A DNA stretch of 64,000 bases from Halobacillus fulvus (GTDB lineage Bacteria; Bacillota; Bacilli; Bacillales; Halobacillaceae). A program made the translations under genes and the position numbers. This document shows, one piece after another, positions 40,053-49,047 of the stretch. Numbering within the stretch: the first letter of the stretch is position 1; each line of letters starts with the position of its first letter. The stretch is from NCBI GenBank assembly GCA_004078665.1, contig SCFO01000002.1:496001-560000 (forward strand), written 5' to 3'. Below the pieces are notes generated by a model that was given only the letters and a program-made list of their open reading frames with translations, was not told the DNA's origin and made no database searches.

Positions 40053-41405
40053 TTATCCGATAATCATCGGTTCTTGAGGGTAACGATAGTTTTCTTTCAC
40101 AACTCTTCCTCTTAAAATAAATAGGAAAGAGAAGATTCCGATTCTTCCGATGAACATTAGACAAATGATGATGATTTTTCCTGCTGTTCCTAAATCAGAC
40201 GTGATTCCCATCGACAAACCGGTTGTTCCGAAAGCAGAACAGGCCTCAAAAAGGATTTCGATGAGCGAGAATTGTGGTTCGAAGAAATTCAATAAAATCA
40301 CGGCTGTTCCCGTAATCATAATGGCTGTAGTGATAACGATAAAGGAGCGGAAAATATCTTCTTCTCGAATTTCCCTGCGAAACACTCTTACATGATCTTT
40401 TCCGCGAGCATAAGCGAAAATACTGAGCATCATAATCGCGAATGTGGTCGTCCGAATTCCGCCCCCCACACTGCTTGGTGACGCCCCGATAAACATCAGG
40501 ACACAAATGACAAGCAGAGTAGGAATCGTAAATTCGCTGACATCCATCGTGGCGAGCCCTCCATTTCTCGTCGTCACCGATTGGAACAGGGCATAGAAAA
40601 AGGACTCATGCCATGTCTTCCCAGCGAAAAAATGGTTGTAATCAAATAAGTAAATCAAAATCGTTCCAACTACCACTAACCCACCAAACGTGATACTCGT
40701 CAGTTTAGTAAATAACGAGAACGTAAAAAAGTCTCCCTGCTTTTTAGCCAGATAATCTTTAACTTCGATCAAGACAGGAAAACCGATTGCTCCTAGTGTG
40801 AGAAGAAGAATATTAATAAACTGTACAAAATAATCATCCTGAAACATGATCAAAGATGTACCCGTAATATCAAACCCTGCATTCGTTGTCGCACTTACAG
40901 AAGCGAAAGCACCTTGAATGAAAGCTTCCTGTAAAGTAGGGAAGTACTGAATAAAATAAATGCCTAATATAATCGCTCCTATGAATTCGATCAACAGAAT
41001 AATCAAGAGAATTTGCTTGATCAGGCGGACCATGCCAGCAAAAGTAGTCCTGTTCTGGTCCGTTTTGATCAATTGTCTTCTTTTTAAGCCAATCTTTTGA
41101 CCGAGAAGGATCCAGATAAACGTACCGAGCGTCATGACACCGATTCCTCCGAATTGAAGGATAAACATGAGCACAAAGTATCCCGGTGTATTAAAAGTGT
41201 CAGCTGTCGACACAACCGTCAGGCCGGTCACGCTGATGGCACTGACCGCTGTAAACAGACTGTCGACAAATGTCATTTTGACGCCCTCTTGATGCAAAAA
41301 GGGCAGGCTGACCAAGGCTGTTGATAAAGCAGCGGCTCCAAAATAAAACAGAACAATGATTTGGAATGGCGAAAGCTTATCGAAAAAACGCTGAAATGAC
41401 TGCAT
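40053..41405 (-). CDS. K+ transporter membrane subunit (KtrB/KtrD family)
   Basis: 450 residues in four M1-P-M2 repeats. Filter glycines are visible as S-V-T-G-L, T-N-A-G-F, T-R-N-G-G-L and G-T-T-G-L. Ktr systems take up K+, often Na+ coupled, and need a cytosolic RCK subunit (KtrA/KtrC); none is encoded nearby, as for the stand-alone ktrD of B. subtilis. ATG at 41403-41405 after AAGGAG on the minus strand. Important for osmoadaptation. Confidence 0.93.
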   Translation of the reverse strand: MQSFQRFFDKLSPFQIIVLFYFGAAALSTALVSLPFLHQEGVKMTFVDSLFTAVSAISVTGLTVVSTADTFNTPGYFVLMFILQFGGIGVMTLGTFIWILLGQKIGLKRRQLIKTDQNRTTFAGMVRLIKQILLIILLIEFIGAIILGIYFIQYFPTLQEAFIQGAFASVSATTNAGFDITGTSLIMFQDDYFVQFINILLLTLGAIGFPVLIEVKDYLAKKQGDFFTFSLFTKLTSITFGGLVVVGTILIYLFDYNHFFAGKTWHESFFYALFQSVTTRNGGLATMDVSEFTIPTLLVICVLMFIGASPSSVGGGIRTTTFAIMMLSIFAYARGKDHVRVFRREIREEDIFRSFIVITTAIMITGTAVILLNFFEPQFSLIEILFEACSAFGTTGLSMGITSDLGTAGKIIIICLMFIGRIGIFSFLFILRGRVVKENYRYPQEPMIIG

Positions 41406-41550
41406 ACAAAAGACTCCTTACGGGAAATGTGCGCTATGAATGGATTGTATATCGAACATTCTAATCTGACAAGTTACTGAAAAATAAATATTCAAATGTG
41501 GAGAGAAATGGTAAAGTACCTATATAAGCTTGTAGAAAAAGGAGTTACAT

Positions 41551-41955
41551 ATGAGAGAAATCATTCTTATTTTATCTGACTTTGTAAACGTCTGGCATGA
41601 ACTGCTTCAAGACTTATCGCGTGCGCTCGGGTGGAACTTCACCGATAAAGAACTCCACTTCTGGGTCATAGGGATCCTTGGCATCATCGGACTTATTTTT
41701 GTAGATATCATCTTCCACTGGCTCGCCAAATTAAGCATTACAGCCATATCTTTTCTGTTCAGCTTCGCGATTGTGTTAGTGATTGTGTTCGCCATCGAAA
41801 TCCAGCAACGTGTCGCACGGAGCGGTAATATGGAATTCAACGATGCGGTTGCCGGGATCGTCGGTTTCCTTGCCTTTTGCAGCGTGTATTTCCTATTGAA
41901 AATTGCCGTGAAACTTTTCCAAAAATATAGACAGGAAAGGGTGACAGAGGAATGA
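41551..41955 (+). CDS. Unknown membrane protein coupled to a CPA1 antiporter
   Basis: 134 residues with three predicted membrane helices (about 38-58, 63-85, 103-122), an amphipathic N-terminus and a charged C-terminal tail. Its stop overlaps the antiporter start by ATGA, so synthesis of the two is coupled. I do not recognise the family; an accessory subunit or modulator of the antiporter is the natural inference. Ribosome site AAAAAGGAG. Confidence 0.75.
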   Translation: MREIILILSDFVNVWHELLQDLSRALGWNFTDKELHFWVIGILGIIGLIFVDIIFHWLAKLSITAISFLFSFAIVLVIVFAIEIQQRVARSGNMEFNDAVAGIVGFLAFCSVYFLLKIAVKLFQKYRQERVTEE

Positions 41956-43145
41956 GTGTGTTTCACTTCGTCCTTCTGCTTCTGATCGGATATGCTGTCT
42001 TTACGCTCGATAAAAAACAGAAAAACATCCCGGTTCCGCCGGTTCTGATCTGTATCGGACTTGGATTATCCTATTTTTCTTACTTCAATGAAATCAACGT
42101 CACAGAGCCCGTGCTCTATGACGTTTTTTTGCCTTCTCTATTATTTATTTCAGCCTATCAATTTTCGCCAAAAGCTTTGAAGAAAAACAGTGGCATCATT
42201 GCGGTCCTCAGTACAGCAGGCTTGCTTTTGACTGCAGTTCTGCTTGGGTTTTTCACTTATGTTGTCCTGGGATCAGTCCTGGCGATCACCTTGATTGGAG
42301 CGATGCTTGTCGCGACTATACTCACTCCCACTGATCCAGTTTCAGTTGTATCGATTTTAAAGCAATCATCAGACGATCCTAAAACCGCGGATATCGTAGA
42401 AGGAGAGTCGATGATCAATGATGGAACGAGTGTCGTATTGTTTACGGTGCTTCTAGGCATGTACACGGGAACAGAGCAGTTTTCGACTCTATCCTTTATC
42501 GGCGAATTTTTATATGTATCGATCGGAGGAATTGCGCTCGGCTTTCTGTTTGGATGGATTGTCAGTAAAGCGGTTCACATCATGCATAACAAACAGTACC
42601 AAGTCATGCTCAGTATCATTCTCGCTTATGGAGGATTTCATTTGGCTGAGCATCTAGGTGTGTCCGGTGTACTTGCAACCGTAGCTTCAGGATTGATGCT
42701 TTCATGGGAATTCGATCATACGAACAAAGAAGACCATTACCGTGAATCCCTGTCCGGCTTCTGGGATGTCGTCGAACCGAGTCTTCTTTCGATCGTGTTT
42801 TTATTAATCGGAATCGAATGGAGGGACCATTTCTCCACAGAGGGATGGTGGCTGATCATCTTTCTCTTTCTGATGTCGCTTGTGATCAGGTGGCTGATTC
42901 TTGCCGGAACGACTCGGTTTTATTCGAAATGGAGGAGGGAGTTCTCGTGGCAGGAAATCACGCTCATGTCATGGTCGGGGATAAAAGGGACGATGTCAGT
43001 CGTTCTTCTTCTCAGTCTGGAAGCGGAAGCAGGTCAGCAAGCCAATGTCCTTCTCTCCATTGGCTTCGGCGTCATCTTCCTCTCCCTTGTCATTCAAAGC
43101 ATCGGGATCTATCCGTTGTCTCAACTATTGAAAAAGCACTCGTAA
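41952..43145 (+). CDS. CPA1-family cation:proton antiporter (NhaP-like)
   Basis: 397 residues with ~12 membrane helices. The unwound helix motif T-P-T-D-P-V and the following E-G-E-S-M-I-N-D-G-T-S-V-V-L are the CPA1 (NhaP/NHE) hallmarks, including the N-D pair. Exports Na+ or K+ in exchange for H+. It lacks a large C-terminal regulatory domain. Translationally coupled to the preceding small membrane protein. Confidence 0.92.
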   Translation: MSVFHFVLLLLIGYAVFTLDKKQKNIPVPPVLICIGLGLSYFSYFNEINVTEPVLYDVFLPSLLFISAYQFSPKALKKNSGIIAVLSTAGLLLTAVLLGFFTYVVLGSVLAITLIGAMLVATILTPTDPVSVVSILKQSSDDPKTADIVEGESMINDGTSVVLFTVLLGMYTGTEQFSTLSFIGEFLYVSIGGIALGFLFGWIVSKAVHIMHNKQYQVMLSIILAYGGFHLAEHLGVSGVLATVASGLMLSWEFDHTNKEDHYRESLSGFWDVVEPSLLSIVFLLIGIEWRDHFSTEGWWLIIFLFLMSLVIRWLILAGTTRFYSKWRREFSWQEITLMSWSGIKGTMSVVLLLSLEAEAGQQANVLLSIGFGVIFLSLVIQSIGIYPLSQLLKKHS

Positions 43146-43151
43146 ATGTTG

Positions 43152-43240
43152 ATGCAGAAAAGTTTCCGCTGCATATGAGGATGGGAGGGGCGGGAAATAA
43201 CTCGCTTTCCGCGGAGGGTCTTCCCATTCCCGCTACTACC
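43152..43240 (+). repeat. Partial long-hairpin repeat (left part)
   Basis: AAAAGTTTCCGCTG, GGGAGGGGCGGGAAATAAC and TCGCTTTCC match the left half of reverse-oriented copies; the rest is lost or unrecognisable. It begins within 10 bp of the antiporter stop. Confidence 0.7.
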
Positions 43241-43371
43241 GCTTTAGATAGGGGGTTGAGTCTATAACACTGTTACAGAATGGTTGGTTGGCTAGATTCA
43301 TGTCTTGATACGGTTACGTTCATAAATGGCGAGGTTATGATAAGGTGGAATGGCAGAATTCAATCATGTAG

Positions 43372-43544
43372 TCTTTCCGTTTTACTTTATAAAGCAAGGA
43401 GGTATGGGAAATGCCGCGACTCCTATGGCAGGAAAGGGCGAGCTGAGATCCCGCAGGAGTGAAACGACGAGGAAGCTCAGCGCCCGCCATGGAAAGCACG
43501 GCACTTCCCATACCTCCTTCCGCCGATTATTGTAACGGAAAGTA
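43372..43544 (+). repeat. Long-hairpin repeat, copy 5 (forward orientation)
   Basis: Arms TCTTTCCGTTTTACT and TGTAACGGAAAGTA; AGGAGGTATGGGAAATG pairs with CACTTCCCATACCTCCT. Centre GAGCTGAGATCCCGCAGG and GAAGCTCAGCGCCCGCC. Confidence 0.92.
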
Positions 43545-43549
43545 TTATA

Positions 43550-43596
43550 AAAAAAGCCGGAAAACAGCTGATTTGCTGCTTTCCGGCTTCGTTTTA
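43550..43596 (-). terminator. Terminator of the LCP gene
   Basis: On the minus strand AAGCCGGAAAGCAGC / GCTGTTTTCCGGCTT, then T7. Confidence 0.88.
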
Positions 43597-43598
43597 AT

Positions 43599-44531
43599 TC
43601 AAGACGTGCCAAAATCGGTAATCATATCATGCGTTTTTTGAACTTCTTCATCTGACATCACAATCAAGTACATGCCGCTATACATACCGCCTTGTCCACT
43701 CATTTGGTACGTGACGATATCGTTTCTCGCCCCGCGATATTGAGTCGCTAAATCGACCATATCCCCGAATTCCATGTTCGTGCTGACATTCGTTCCAAGC
43801 ACATCCAGGACATCTCCGATTCTGTTGACAATATTTATGTTGGCTCCTTCACGGATGATGCCTTCAATAATCTGGCGTTGACGTTCATTTCGACCAAGGT
43901 CACCTTGTGGGTCCTGCTTCCGCATTCTGGAGTAAGCGAGTGCCTTATCCCCATTCAGCTGAATTTCGCCCTGCGGAAAATCATAACCGCCCTGTGAAAA
44001 GGCACGATCATTCTGGACCGTGATTCCGTCGACAGCATCAACAAGCTGAGTCAATCCTTCCATATTCACACGTGTGTAATAATCGAGCTCAATATCGAGG
44101 AAATTCTCGACGGTCTGCACAGCCATCTCACTTCCGCCATAGGCATACGCGTGATTGATCCGGGTCGTCCGGCCATCACCCGCGATTTCGACTCGTGTAT
44201 CACGTGGAATACTCACCATCTGCATTTGTTCATTGTTCGGATCCAGTGTCAGAACGATCATCGTGTCAGAGCGACCGACATCATTCTCCCGTTCGTCCAC
44301 CCCGAGTAAAAGGATGTTGATCGGTTCTTTGTTTTTCACTTTTTCCTTTGTCACCTTCGTATCGATTGCTGTTACATTTTCATGAAGATCCTGATTTACA
44401 ACGGAACGTACATCCTGGTAAATAAAAAAGGAATAAAGACCTACTGCCAATAGGATGAGACCGGCAAAAACCAGAAAGACTTTCAAAAACTTCGACCTGC
44501 GTTTCTTCTTTTTGAGGCGTTTTCTACTCAT
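43599..44531 (-). CDS. LytR-CpsA-Psr (LCP) cell-wall glycopolymer ligase
   Basis: 310 residues: very basic cytoplasmic start (R-K-R-L-K-K-K-K-R-R), one membrane helix, and the extracytoplasmic LCP domain with conserved D/R residues (L-G-V-D-E-R; R-S-D-T-M; S-I-P-R-D-T; L-A-Y-S-R-M-R; R-N-E-R-Q-R-Q). LCP enzymes attach wall teichoic acid or capsule polymers to peptidoglycan. ATG at 44529-44531 after GGAGTGGGG. Confidence 0.93.
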   Translation of the reverse strand: MSRKRLKKKKRRSKFLKVFLVFAGLILLAVGLYSFFIYQDVRSVVNQDLHENVTAIDTKVTKEKVKNKEPINILLLGVDERENDVGRSDTMIVLTLDPNNEQMQMVSIPRDTRVEIAGDGRTTRINHAYAYGGSEMAVQTVENFLDIELDYYTRVNMEGLTQLVDAVDGITVQNDRAFSQGGYDFPQGEIQLNGDKALAYSRMRKQDPQGDLGRNERQRQIIEGIIREGANINIVNRIGDVLDVLGTNVSTNMEFGDMVDLATQYRGARNDIVTYQMSGQGGMYSGMYLIVMSDEEVQKTHDMITDFGTS

Positions 44532-44639
44532 GACCCCACTCCATCTATTTTTTAGTATGTAATTCAATTATACGTTCTTTTTAGTGAACTGTAAAAACCT
44601 TTTTCACTAAATTCCACCAATATCTGACTCTGTAACCCT

Positions 44640-44840
44640 CTGGATCTGTCCAGAATCATCTCTTTATCGTCCAACGACCAAGTTCAGATGGGACCTATCA
44701 TCCGTTTTTCTTAAAAATTAATCCAGATATTACTTAAATCGATCCGGTTTTTACAAAAATCAGTCCAGAATTATCTCAAACCAATCTAAAATAGCCAATC
44801 AGTCCAAAACTATCATGTTATCGTCCAAACTGGTCCACAA
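44640..44840 (+). repeat. Array of degenerate TCCA units (array 1)
   Basis: About nine units every 20-28 bp, such as CTGTCCAGAATCATC, ATCGTCCAACG, TTAATCCAGATATTAC, TCAGTCCAGAATTATC, TCAGTCCAAAACTATC, ATCGTCCAAACTGG. It fills the region between the divergent LCP and ROK kinase genes. Confidence 0.8.
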
Positions 44841-44947
44841 GACAAGGCATCCCCAAATAGACTACCCGAACCATCCTCCACAAATCTTTTCTTTCCACAT
44901 ACAAAAAGTGTACGATAGAGGTAAACATCACACCGGGAGGAATTGAA

Positions 44948-45841
44948 ATGGGAATACATATCGGAGTCGACCTAGGTGGAACGAATGTGAGAGTAGCGAT
45001 TGTACAGCCGGACGGGGAAGTTGAGCAGATGATGCAGGAAGCAACTGAAGCAGAGCGAGGTTCTGAGTACACGATCAACAAAATGATTGAAATGATCGAA
45101 ACCATTTCGGAAGGTCAAACAATTGAAGGTATTGGAATCGGGGCACCAGGACCGCTTGATCCAGAAAAAGGAGTCATCTTAAGTCCGCCGAATTTACCAG
45201 GTTGGGACAACGTGCCTTTGACAGATCAACTGCAGGCTCATTTTGATACAGAAGTGAAGCTCAATAATGACGCCAATGCGGCCGCTCTAGCTGAAGCGCA
45301 GTTTGGTGGAGGACAAGGCTATAAAAGCGTTTTTTACATCACGGTCAGCACCGGTGTTGGCGGCGGATTCGTCCTTGATGGAAAAGTCGTGAACGGTGCC
45401 CAGGGGTACGCCGGGGAGATAGGCAACATGATTCTTAACCCTCACGGCTACCAGTACAGCAACCTAAATAAAGGATCACTTGAAAGCTATTCGAGCGGTA
45501 CGGCGATTGCGGAGCGTTTCTTTGAGCGGTTCGGTCAACAGGGAGGAGCCGAGGATGTATTCGAACTCGTCAGTCAAGGTAATGAAAAAGCACAGCAAAT
45601 TGTCGATGAAGCAGTCGAATATCTCGCGATGGGGATTGCTAACATCACACACATCGTCAATCCGGATGTATTCGTCATCGGTGGCGGAGTGATGAGTGCA
45701 GGGGATTTGATTTGGGTTCCCCTGCGTGACCGTGTGGAAGATTACTTATATCCAGGTCTTGTTCCAACCATGAATTTAAAGCCTGCTGCTTTAAGCGGAG
45801 AAGCAGGTGTCATCGGCGCTTCCTTACTGACAAAGCAGTAA
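44948..45841 (+). CDS. ROK-family sugar kinase (glucokinase-like) lacking the zinc cysteines
   Basis: 297 residues with the ROK ATP loop D-L-G-G-T-N-V and catalytic region L-N-N-D-A-N-A-A, and the A-G-E-I-G motif. Where the family has C-x-C-G-x-x-G-C-x-E, this protein reads Y-S-N-L-N-K-G-S-L-E: all three Cys are gone. Glucose phosphorylation is the default inference. Ribosome site GGGAGGAATTGAA. Its terminator is not obvious; a hairpin repeat follows. Confidence 0.85.
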   Translation: MGIHIGVDLGGTNVRVAIVQPDGEVEQMMQEATEAERGSEYTINKMIEMIETISEGQTIEGIGIGAPGPLDPEKGVILSPPNLPGWDNVPLTDQLQAHFDTEVKLNNDANAAALAEAQFGGGQGYKSVFYITVSTGVGGGFVLDGKVVNGAQGYAGEIGNMILNPHGYQYSNLNKGSLESYSSGTAIAERFFERFGQQGGAEDVFELVSQGNEKAQQIVDEAVEYLAMGIANITHIVNPDVFVIGGGVMSAGDLIWVPLRDRVEDYLYPGLVPTMNLKPAALSGEAGVIGASLLTKQ

Positions 45842-45889
45842 TTTAAACAATTAATATGGCCAGCCGTATGTTCAAGGATTGCTTGATTA

Positions 45890-46060
45890 GTTTCCGTTTC
45901 GTTTATAAGAGCTTGGAGGTGCGGGAAATAACTCGCTTTCCATGGGCGGGCGCTGAGCTTCCTCGTCGTTGTACTCCTGCGGGATCTCAGCCTGCCCTTT
46001 CCTCCCCATAGGAGTCTCGTCATTTCCCGCCCCTCCAGCCATAATAGATTAACGGAAACA
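45890..46060 (+). repeat. Long-hairpin repeat, copy 6 (reverse orientation)
   Basis: Arms AGTTTCCGTTTCG and TTAACGGAAACA; GGAGGTGCGGGAAATAAC pairs with CATTTCCCGCCCCTCC. Full centre. Confidence 0.93.
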
Positions 46061-46142
46061 TCGATGAAAGAGCAGGTGTATCGATTGTATTTGCCAAGAT
46101 CACCACTTTCGTATAAACACTGAACCTTGTTAGTGATGAACA

Positions 46143-46180
46143 AAAAGACCGGAACTGGATTTGCCCAGCCCGGTCTTGTT
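46143..46180 (-). terminator. Terminator of the ROK repressor gene
   Basis: AAGACCGG / CCGGTCTT stem reading on the minus strand, followed by a T5 run. Confidence 0.8.
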
Positions 46181-46182
46181 TT

Positions 46183-47400
46183 CTACTCCTGCCTTACAAA
46201 AAACTCTTCCAATACAAGCACACACGCCCCGATTGCCGAACCATGCTCTCCAAGCTTCGAAAGCACAATCGACGTTTCCTTCGCCTTTTCTGTCAGTCCC
46301 CGGCTTTGAATCGTTTCTTCGATCCCGTCCATTAAAAACCGACCGGCTTTTGATACACCACCTCCGACGATGATCCGCTTCGGATTCATCGTATGGATCA
46401 GGTTGGTCAGCCCGATGCCGAGATAGCGTCCTGTTTGATTGAGAAGCTCGATGCTGAATTCGTCGTTTTGCATCGCTGCTTCATAGACAATCTTCCCGTC
46501 GACTTTTTCAAAATCTCCTTCTACAAGGTCCCGTATGATGGAAGCGCGTCCTGCTTTTAAATCTTTTTTGGCGCGTTCCGCAATGGCTGGTCCGGCAGCC
46601 AATGTCTGAAGGCATCCGTAGTTTCCGCACGTACATCTCGGGCCAGACAAATCGATTGTAATATGACCGATCTCTCCTGCTAGATTATTCTCTCCATGAA
46701 ACAGTCGCCCTTTGACCATCATGCCAGCTCCGATTCCGTTTCCTACGTTCACACCTACCATATTATCGGCATCATTGCCATGTCCAAACCAGTATTCACC
46801 GAGCGTCATCGTTCGGGCATCATTCTCCACTTTGACGATCATATCGAACTCTTCCTCGAGCACCTGCTTGATCGGAATATTATGTAGCTGAAAAGCCGGG
46901 GCAAATAAAGAAACGCCTTCTCCAGGATCGACGATACCGTGCATGCCGACTCCGATTCCGAGAAACTTTTCCTTCTCATTCTTTTCCGAATTGAGCAGCT
47001 GATGAATCCCTTTTTTCATCGTATTCAAAATATCCTCGTGAGAAGGGAAGGGAGCAATGTCGAGGCTCGTATGATCTTTCAATTGACCGTATAGATTCGT
47101 CACGACGAATTTCATTTGGAGCGTTCCGACGTCGACACCTAATGTATAAAATTGATCCGCATTGATGGCAAGCAGGGTCGGTTTCCTTCCTCCTTTTGAA
47201 ACCCCCTGTGTCGTTTCAATGACGAATTGAGTGCTGATCAGCTCTTTGACGATGTTGCTGACGGTAGGTGGAGTGAGACGCGTCTGTTTGGCGATATCAG
47301 CTCGTGAAATCGGACCTTCCTCCCGGATCATGTTTAAAATGATCGATCGGTTCATCGATTTCATTAGTTGAAAGCTGCCTCGTTTATACTTGGTGCTCAT
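46183..47400 (-). CDS. ROK-family transcriptional repressor (NagC/XylR type)
   Basis: 405 residues: winged helix-turn-helix (I-S-R-A-D-I-A-K-Q-T-R-L-T-P-P-T-V-S) and a ROK sugar-binding domain with an intact zinc motif (C-T-C-G-N-Y-G-C-L-Q). It is divergent from the ABC sugar-binding gene, and a near-perfect 23-bp palindrome lies between them. Two further matching sites precede the transport genes, so it is the probable repressor of the galactoside regulon, released by a galactoside or hexose. Confidence 0.92.
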   Translation of the reverse strand: MSTKYKRGSFQLMKSMNRSIILNMIREEGPISRADIAKQTRLTPPTVSNIVKELISTQFVIETTQGVSKGGRKPTLLAINADQFYTLGVDVGTLQMKFVVTNLYGQLKDHTSLDIAPFPSHEDILNTMKKGIHQLLNSEKNEKEKFLGIGVGMHGIVDPGEGVSLFAPAFQLHNIPIKQVLEEEFDMIVKVENDARTMTLGEYWFGHGNDADNMVGVNVGNGIGAGMMVKGRLFHGENNLAGEIGHITIDLSGPRCTCGNYGCLQTLAAGPAIAERAKKDLKAGRASIIRDLVEGDFEKVDGKIVYEAAMQNDEFSIELLNQTGRYLGIGLTNLIHTMNPKRIIVGGGVSKAGRFLMDGIEETIQSRGLTEKAKETSIVLSKLGEHGSAIGACVLVLEEFFVRQE

Positions 47401-47450
47401 AAAATCCCCTCCACAGTAATGTTGTTAGCGCTATCATAACATATTATTCA

Positions 47451-47473
47451 CTTATTAAATTAAATTTACTAAG
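47451..47473 (+). promoter_or_regulatory. ROK operator site A
   Basis: Half-site CTTAnTAAATT followed after one base by its inverted complement; all non-n positions are symmetric. Lies 50 bp from the repressor start codon. Confidence 0.7.
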
Positions 47474-47577
47474 TTTTAGGAGAATTTCGGGCAATTTGCA
47501 CAGCTAATCGAATAATTTTTTGTTAATTTTGAAAAAAGCCTTTTCATTATTCCAGATATGTGCTAATTTATTGTTAA

Positions 47578-47600
47578 GTTAGTTAATTTATTTTATTAAG
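47578..47600 (+). promoter_or_regulatory. ROK operator site B
   Basis: Same 23-bp pattern with three mismatches, upstream of the binding-protein gene and next to a cre site. Confidence 0.6.
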
Positions 47601-47603
47601 TTT

Positions 47604-47617
47604 TGTAAACGCTAACA
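47604..47617 (+). promoter_or_regulatory. cre site (CcpA)
   Basis: TGTAAACGCTAACA, full match to TGWAANCGNTNWCA, 20 bp before the binding-protein start. Confidence 0.75.
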
Positions 47618-47636
47618 AAAAAGGGGGAGCAAGTTC

Positions 47637-48962
47637 ATGAAAAATTGGTTGAGAGCGTTTCTATTAGTCGGTCTGGTGGCCGCAGTCCTCGCTGCCTGCT
47701 CAGGTACAGGTAATGGTGGCGGAGATGAAGCATCAGGTGAAGGTGGAGAAGATGGTGGCGAACCATCAGGAGAAATTACGATTTGGGGCTGGAACGTAGC
47801 CGCACAATCTATGGAGTTAGCTGTCGAAGGTTTCCAGGAACAGTATCCGGACGTTGATGTAACAGTAGAAGATATCGGACGTCTTGATGTTTATGAGAAA
47901 TTGACAGTAGGTTTAGCTTCAGGTGGTAACGGATTGCCTGACGTCGTGCTTGTAGAATCCGATCGTCTAGCAAATTATCAGGAACAATTCCCTGATGCGA
48001 TTACGAACCTTTCTGAAATGGGTTATGATGAGCACGCAGATAAATTCGGAGAATACAAAAAATCTGTAACTCAAGATGAGAATGGCGATTTCTTCGCAGC
48101 TCCTTGGGATATCGGTCCAACAGGTGTATTCTACCGTACAGACATATTTGAAGAAGCTGGAGTGAATCCAGAAGACATCCAGACTTGGGATGATTACATC
48201 GAAGCAGGTAAAACAATTCAGGAAGCGACAGGAACGAAAATGGTACCGATTGATATCGCAGCAGACGATGCTCTTTATCGCATGATGCTGAACCAGCAAG
48301 GGGCTTTCTACTTTGATGAAGAAGGCAACATTGACGTAGCTTCTGAAGAATCACAAAATGCATTTGAAACGATCCAACGTCTACATGAAGAAGACCTTGT
48401 CCTTAACAACGATGGCTGGAACGGTGTCGTTTCCGCAACAGTTAACGGTGAAGTGGCAACCGTTCCATTCGGTGTATGGTACTCCGGAACAATCCTTGAC
48501 CAGGCTCCTGATGCAAGCGGGAACTGGGGAGTATTCAAGCTTCCTGCCTTTGAAGAAGGCGGAAACCGTGCAGCGAACCTTGGTGGATCTGACCTTGTGA
48601 TTCCATCATCTTCTGACAACCAGACAGCTGCTTATGCTTTCGTTGAGTACTTCACGACAGAAGTAGAGCCACAGATGACGGCTCTTCAGGAACGTGGAAT
48701 CTTCCCGTCCCTAAACACAACGTATGAAGAAGAGTACTTCACGCAAGAAAGTGAATACTTTGCAAATCAGCAAGTATGGCAGACATTCGCTGAGCAGGTA
48801 GAAAACATTCCTGTAGCGAACTACACATCTGATTATGCTCGTGCATTCGACACAATGTCTGATACACAAGCGACGATCTTGCTTGATGACGCTGAAATCC
48901 CGTCTGCTCTTGAAGATGCAGCGAGTAAGCTTGAGAGTGAAACAGGTCGTACTGCAAACTAA
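47637..48962 (+). CDS. ABC transporter sugar-binding lipoprotein
   Basis: 441 residues. Lipobox L-A-A-C (Cys near 21), a Gly/Glu-rich linker, then a family-1 solute-binding fold (I-T-I-W-G-W-N; D-V-V-L-V-E-S-D-R). Captures an oligosaccharide outside the cell, probably a galactoside judging from the downstream hydrolases. No transporter ATPase lies nearby, so a shared MsmX-type ATPase is likely. Ribosome site AAGGGGGAG. Separated from its permeases by 787 bp with a terminator and a repeat. Confidence 0.92.
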   Translation: MKNWLRAFLLVGLVAAVLAACSGTGNGGGDEASGEGGEDGGEPSGEITIWGWNVAAQSMELAVEGFQEQYPDVDVTVEDIGRLDVYEKLTVGLASGGNGLPDVVLVESDRLANYQEQFPDAITNLSEMGYDEHADKFGEYKKSVTQDENGDFFAAPWDIGPTGVFYRTDIFEEAGVNPEDIQTWDDYIEAGKTIQEATGTKMVPIDIAADDALYRMMLNQQGAFYFDEEGNIDVASEESQNAFETIQRLHEEDLVLNNDGWNGVVSATVNGEVATVPFGVWYSGTILDQAPDASGNWGVFKLPAFEEGGNRAANLGGSDLVIPSSSDNQTAAYAFVEYFTTEVEPQMTALQERGIFPSLNTTYEEEYFTQESEYFANQQVWQTFAEQVENIPVANYTSDYARAFDTMSDTQATILLDDAEIPSALEDAASKLESETGRTAN

Positions 48963-48997
48963 TACTTCCATTTGATCTCCCTAATCAAATATGGAAT

Positions 48998-49047
48998 AAA
49001 AAAGCCGGTCCATGCCTCTACTTTGAGGTCATCGACCGGCTTTTTGT
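48998..49047 (+). terminator. Terminator after the sugar-binding gene
   Basis: AAAAGCCGGTC / GACCGGCTTTT outer stem with an inner CCTCTACTTTGAGG hairpin, then T-run. It allows higher expression of the binding protein than of the permeases. Confidence 0.88.

Noticed and set aside
40246-40506. Possible separate RCK (KtrA) gene beside the Ktr membrane gene
   Set aside because: The frame is antisense-register noise without a Rossmann motif; no KtrA/KtrC is encoded in the window.
44640-44840. CRISPR array
   Set aside because: Units are too short and diverged, spacing is 20-28 bp without constant repeats, and there are no cas genes in the window.
45742-46143. 133-codon minus-strand reading frame overlapping the ROK kinase end and hairpin repeat copy 6
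   Set aside because: Its sequence is produced by the repeat and by the antisense of the kinase; equivalent frames appear at other repeat copies (13391-13573, 21355-21744, 43280-43641) and none has a ribosome site.
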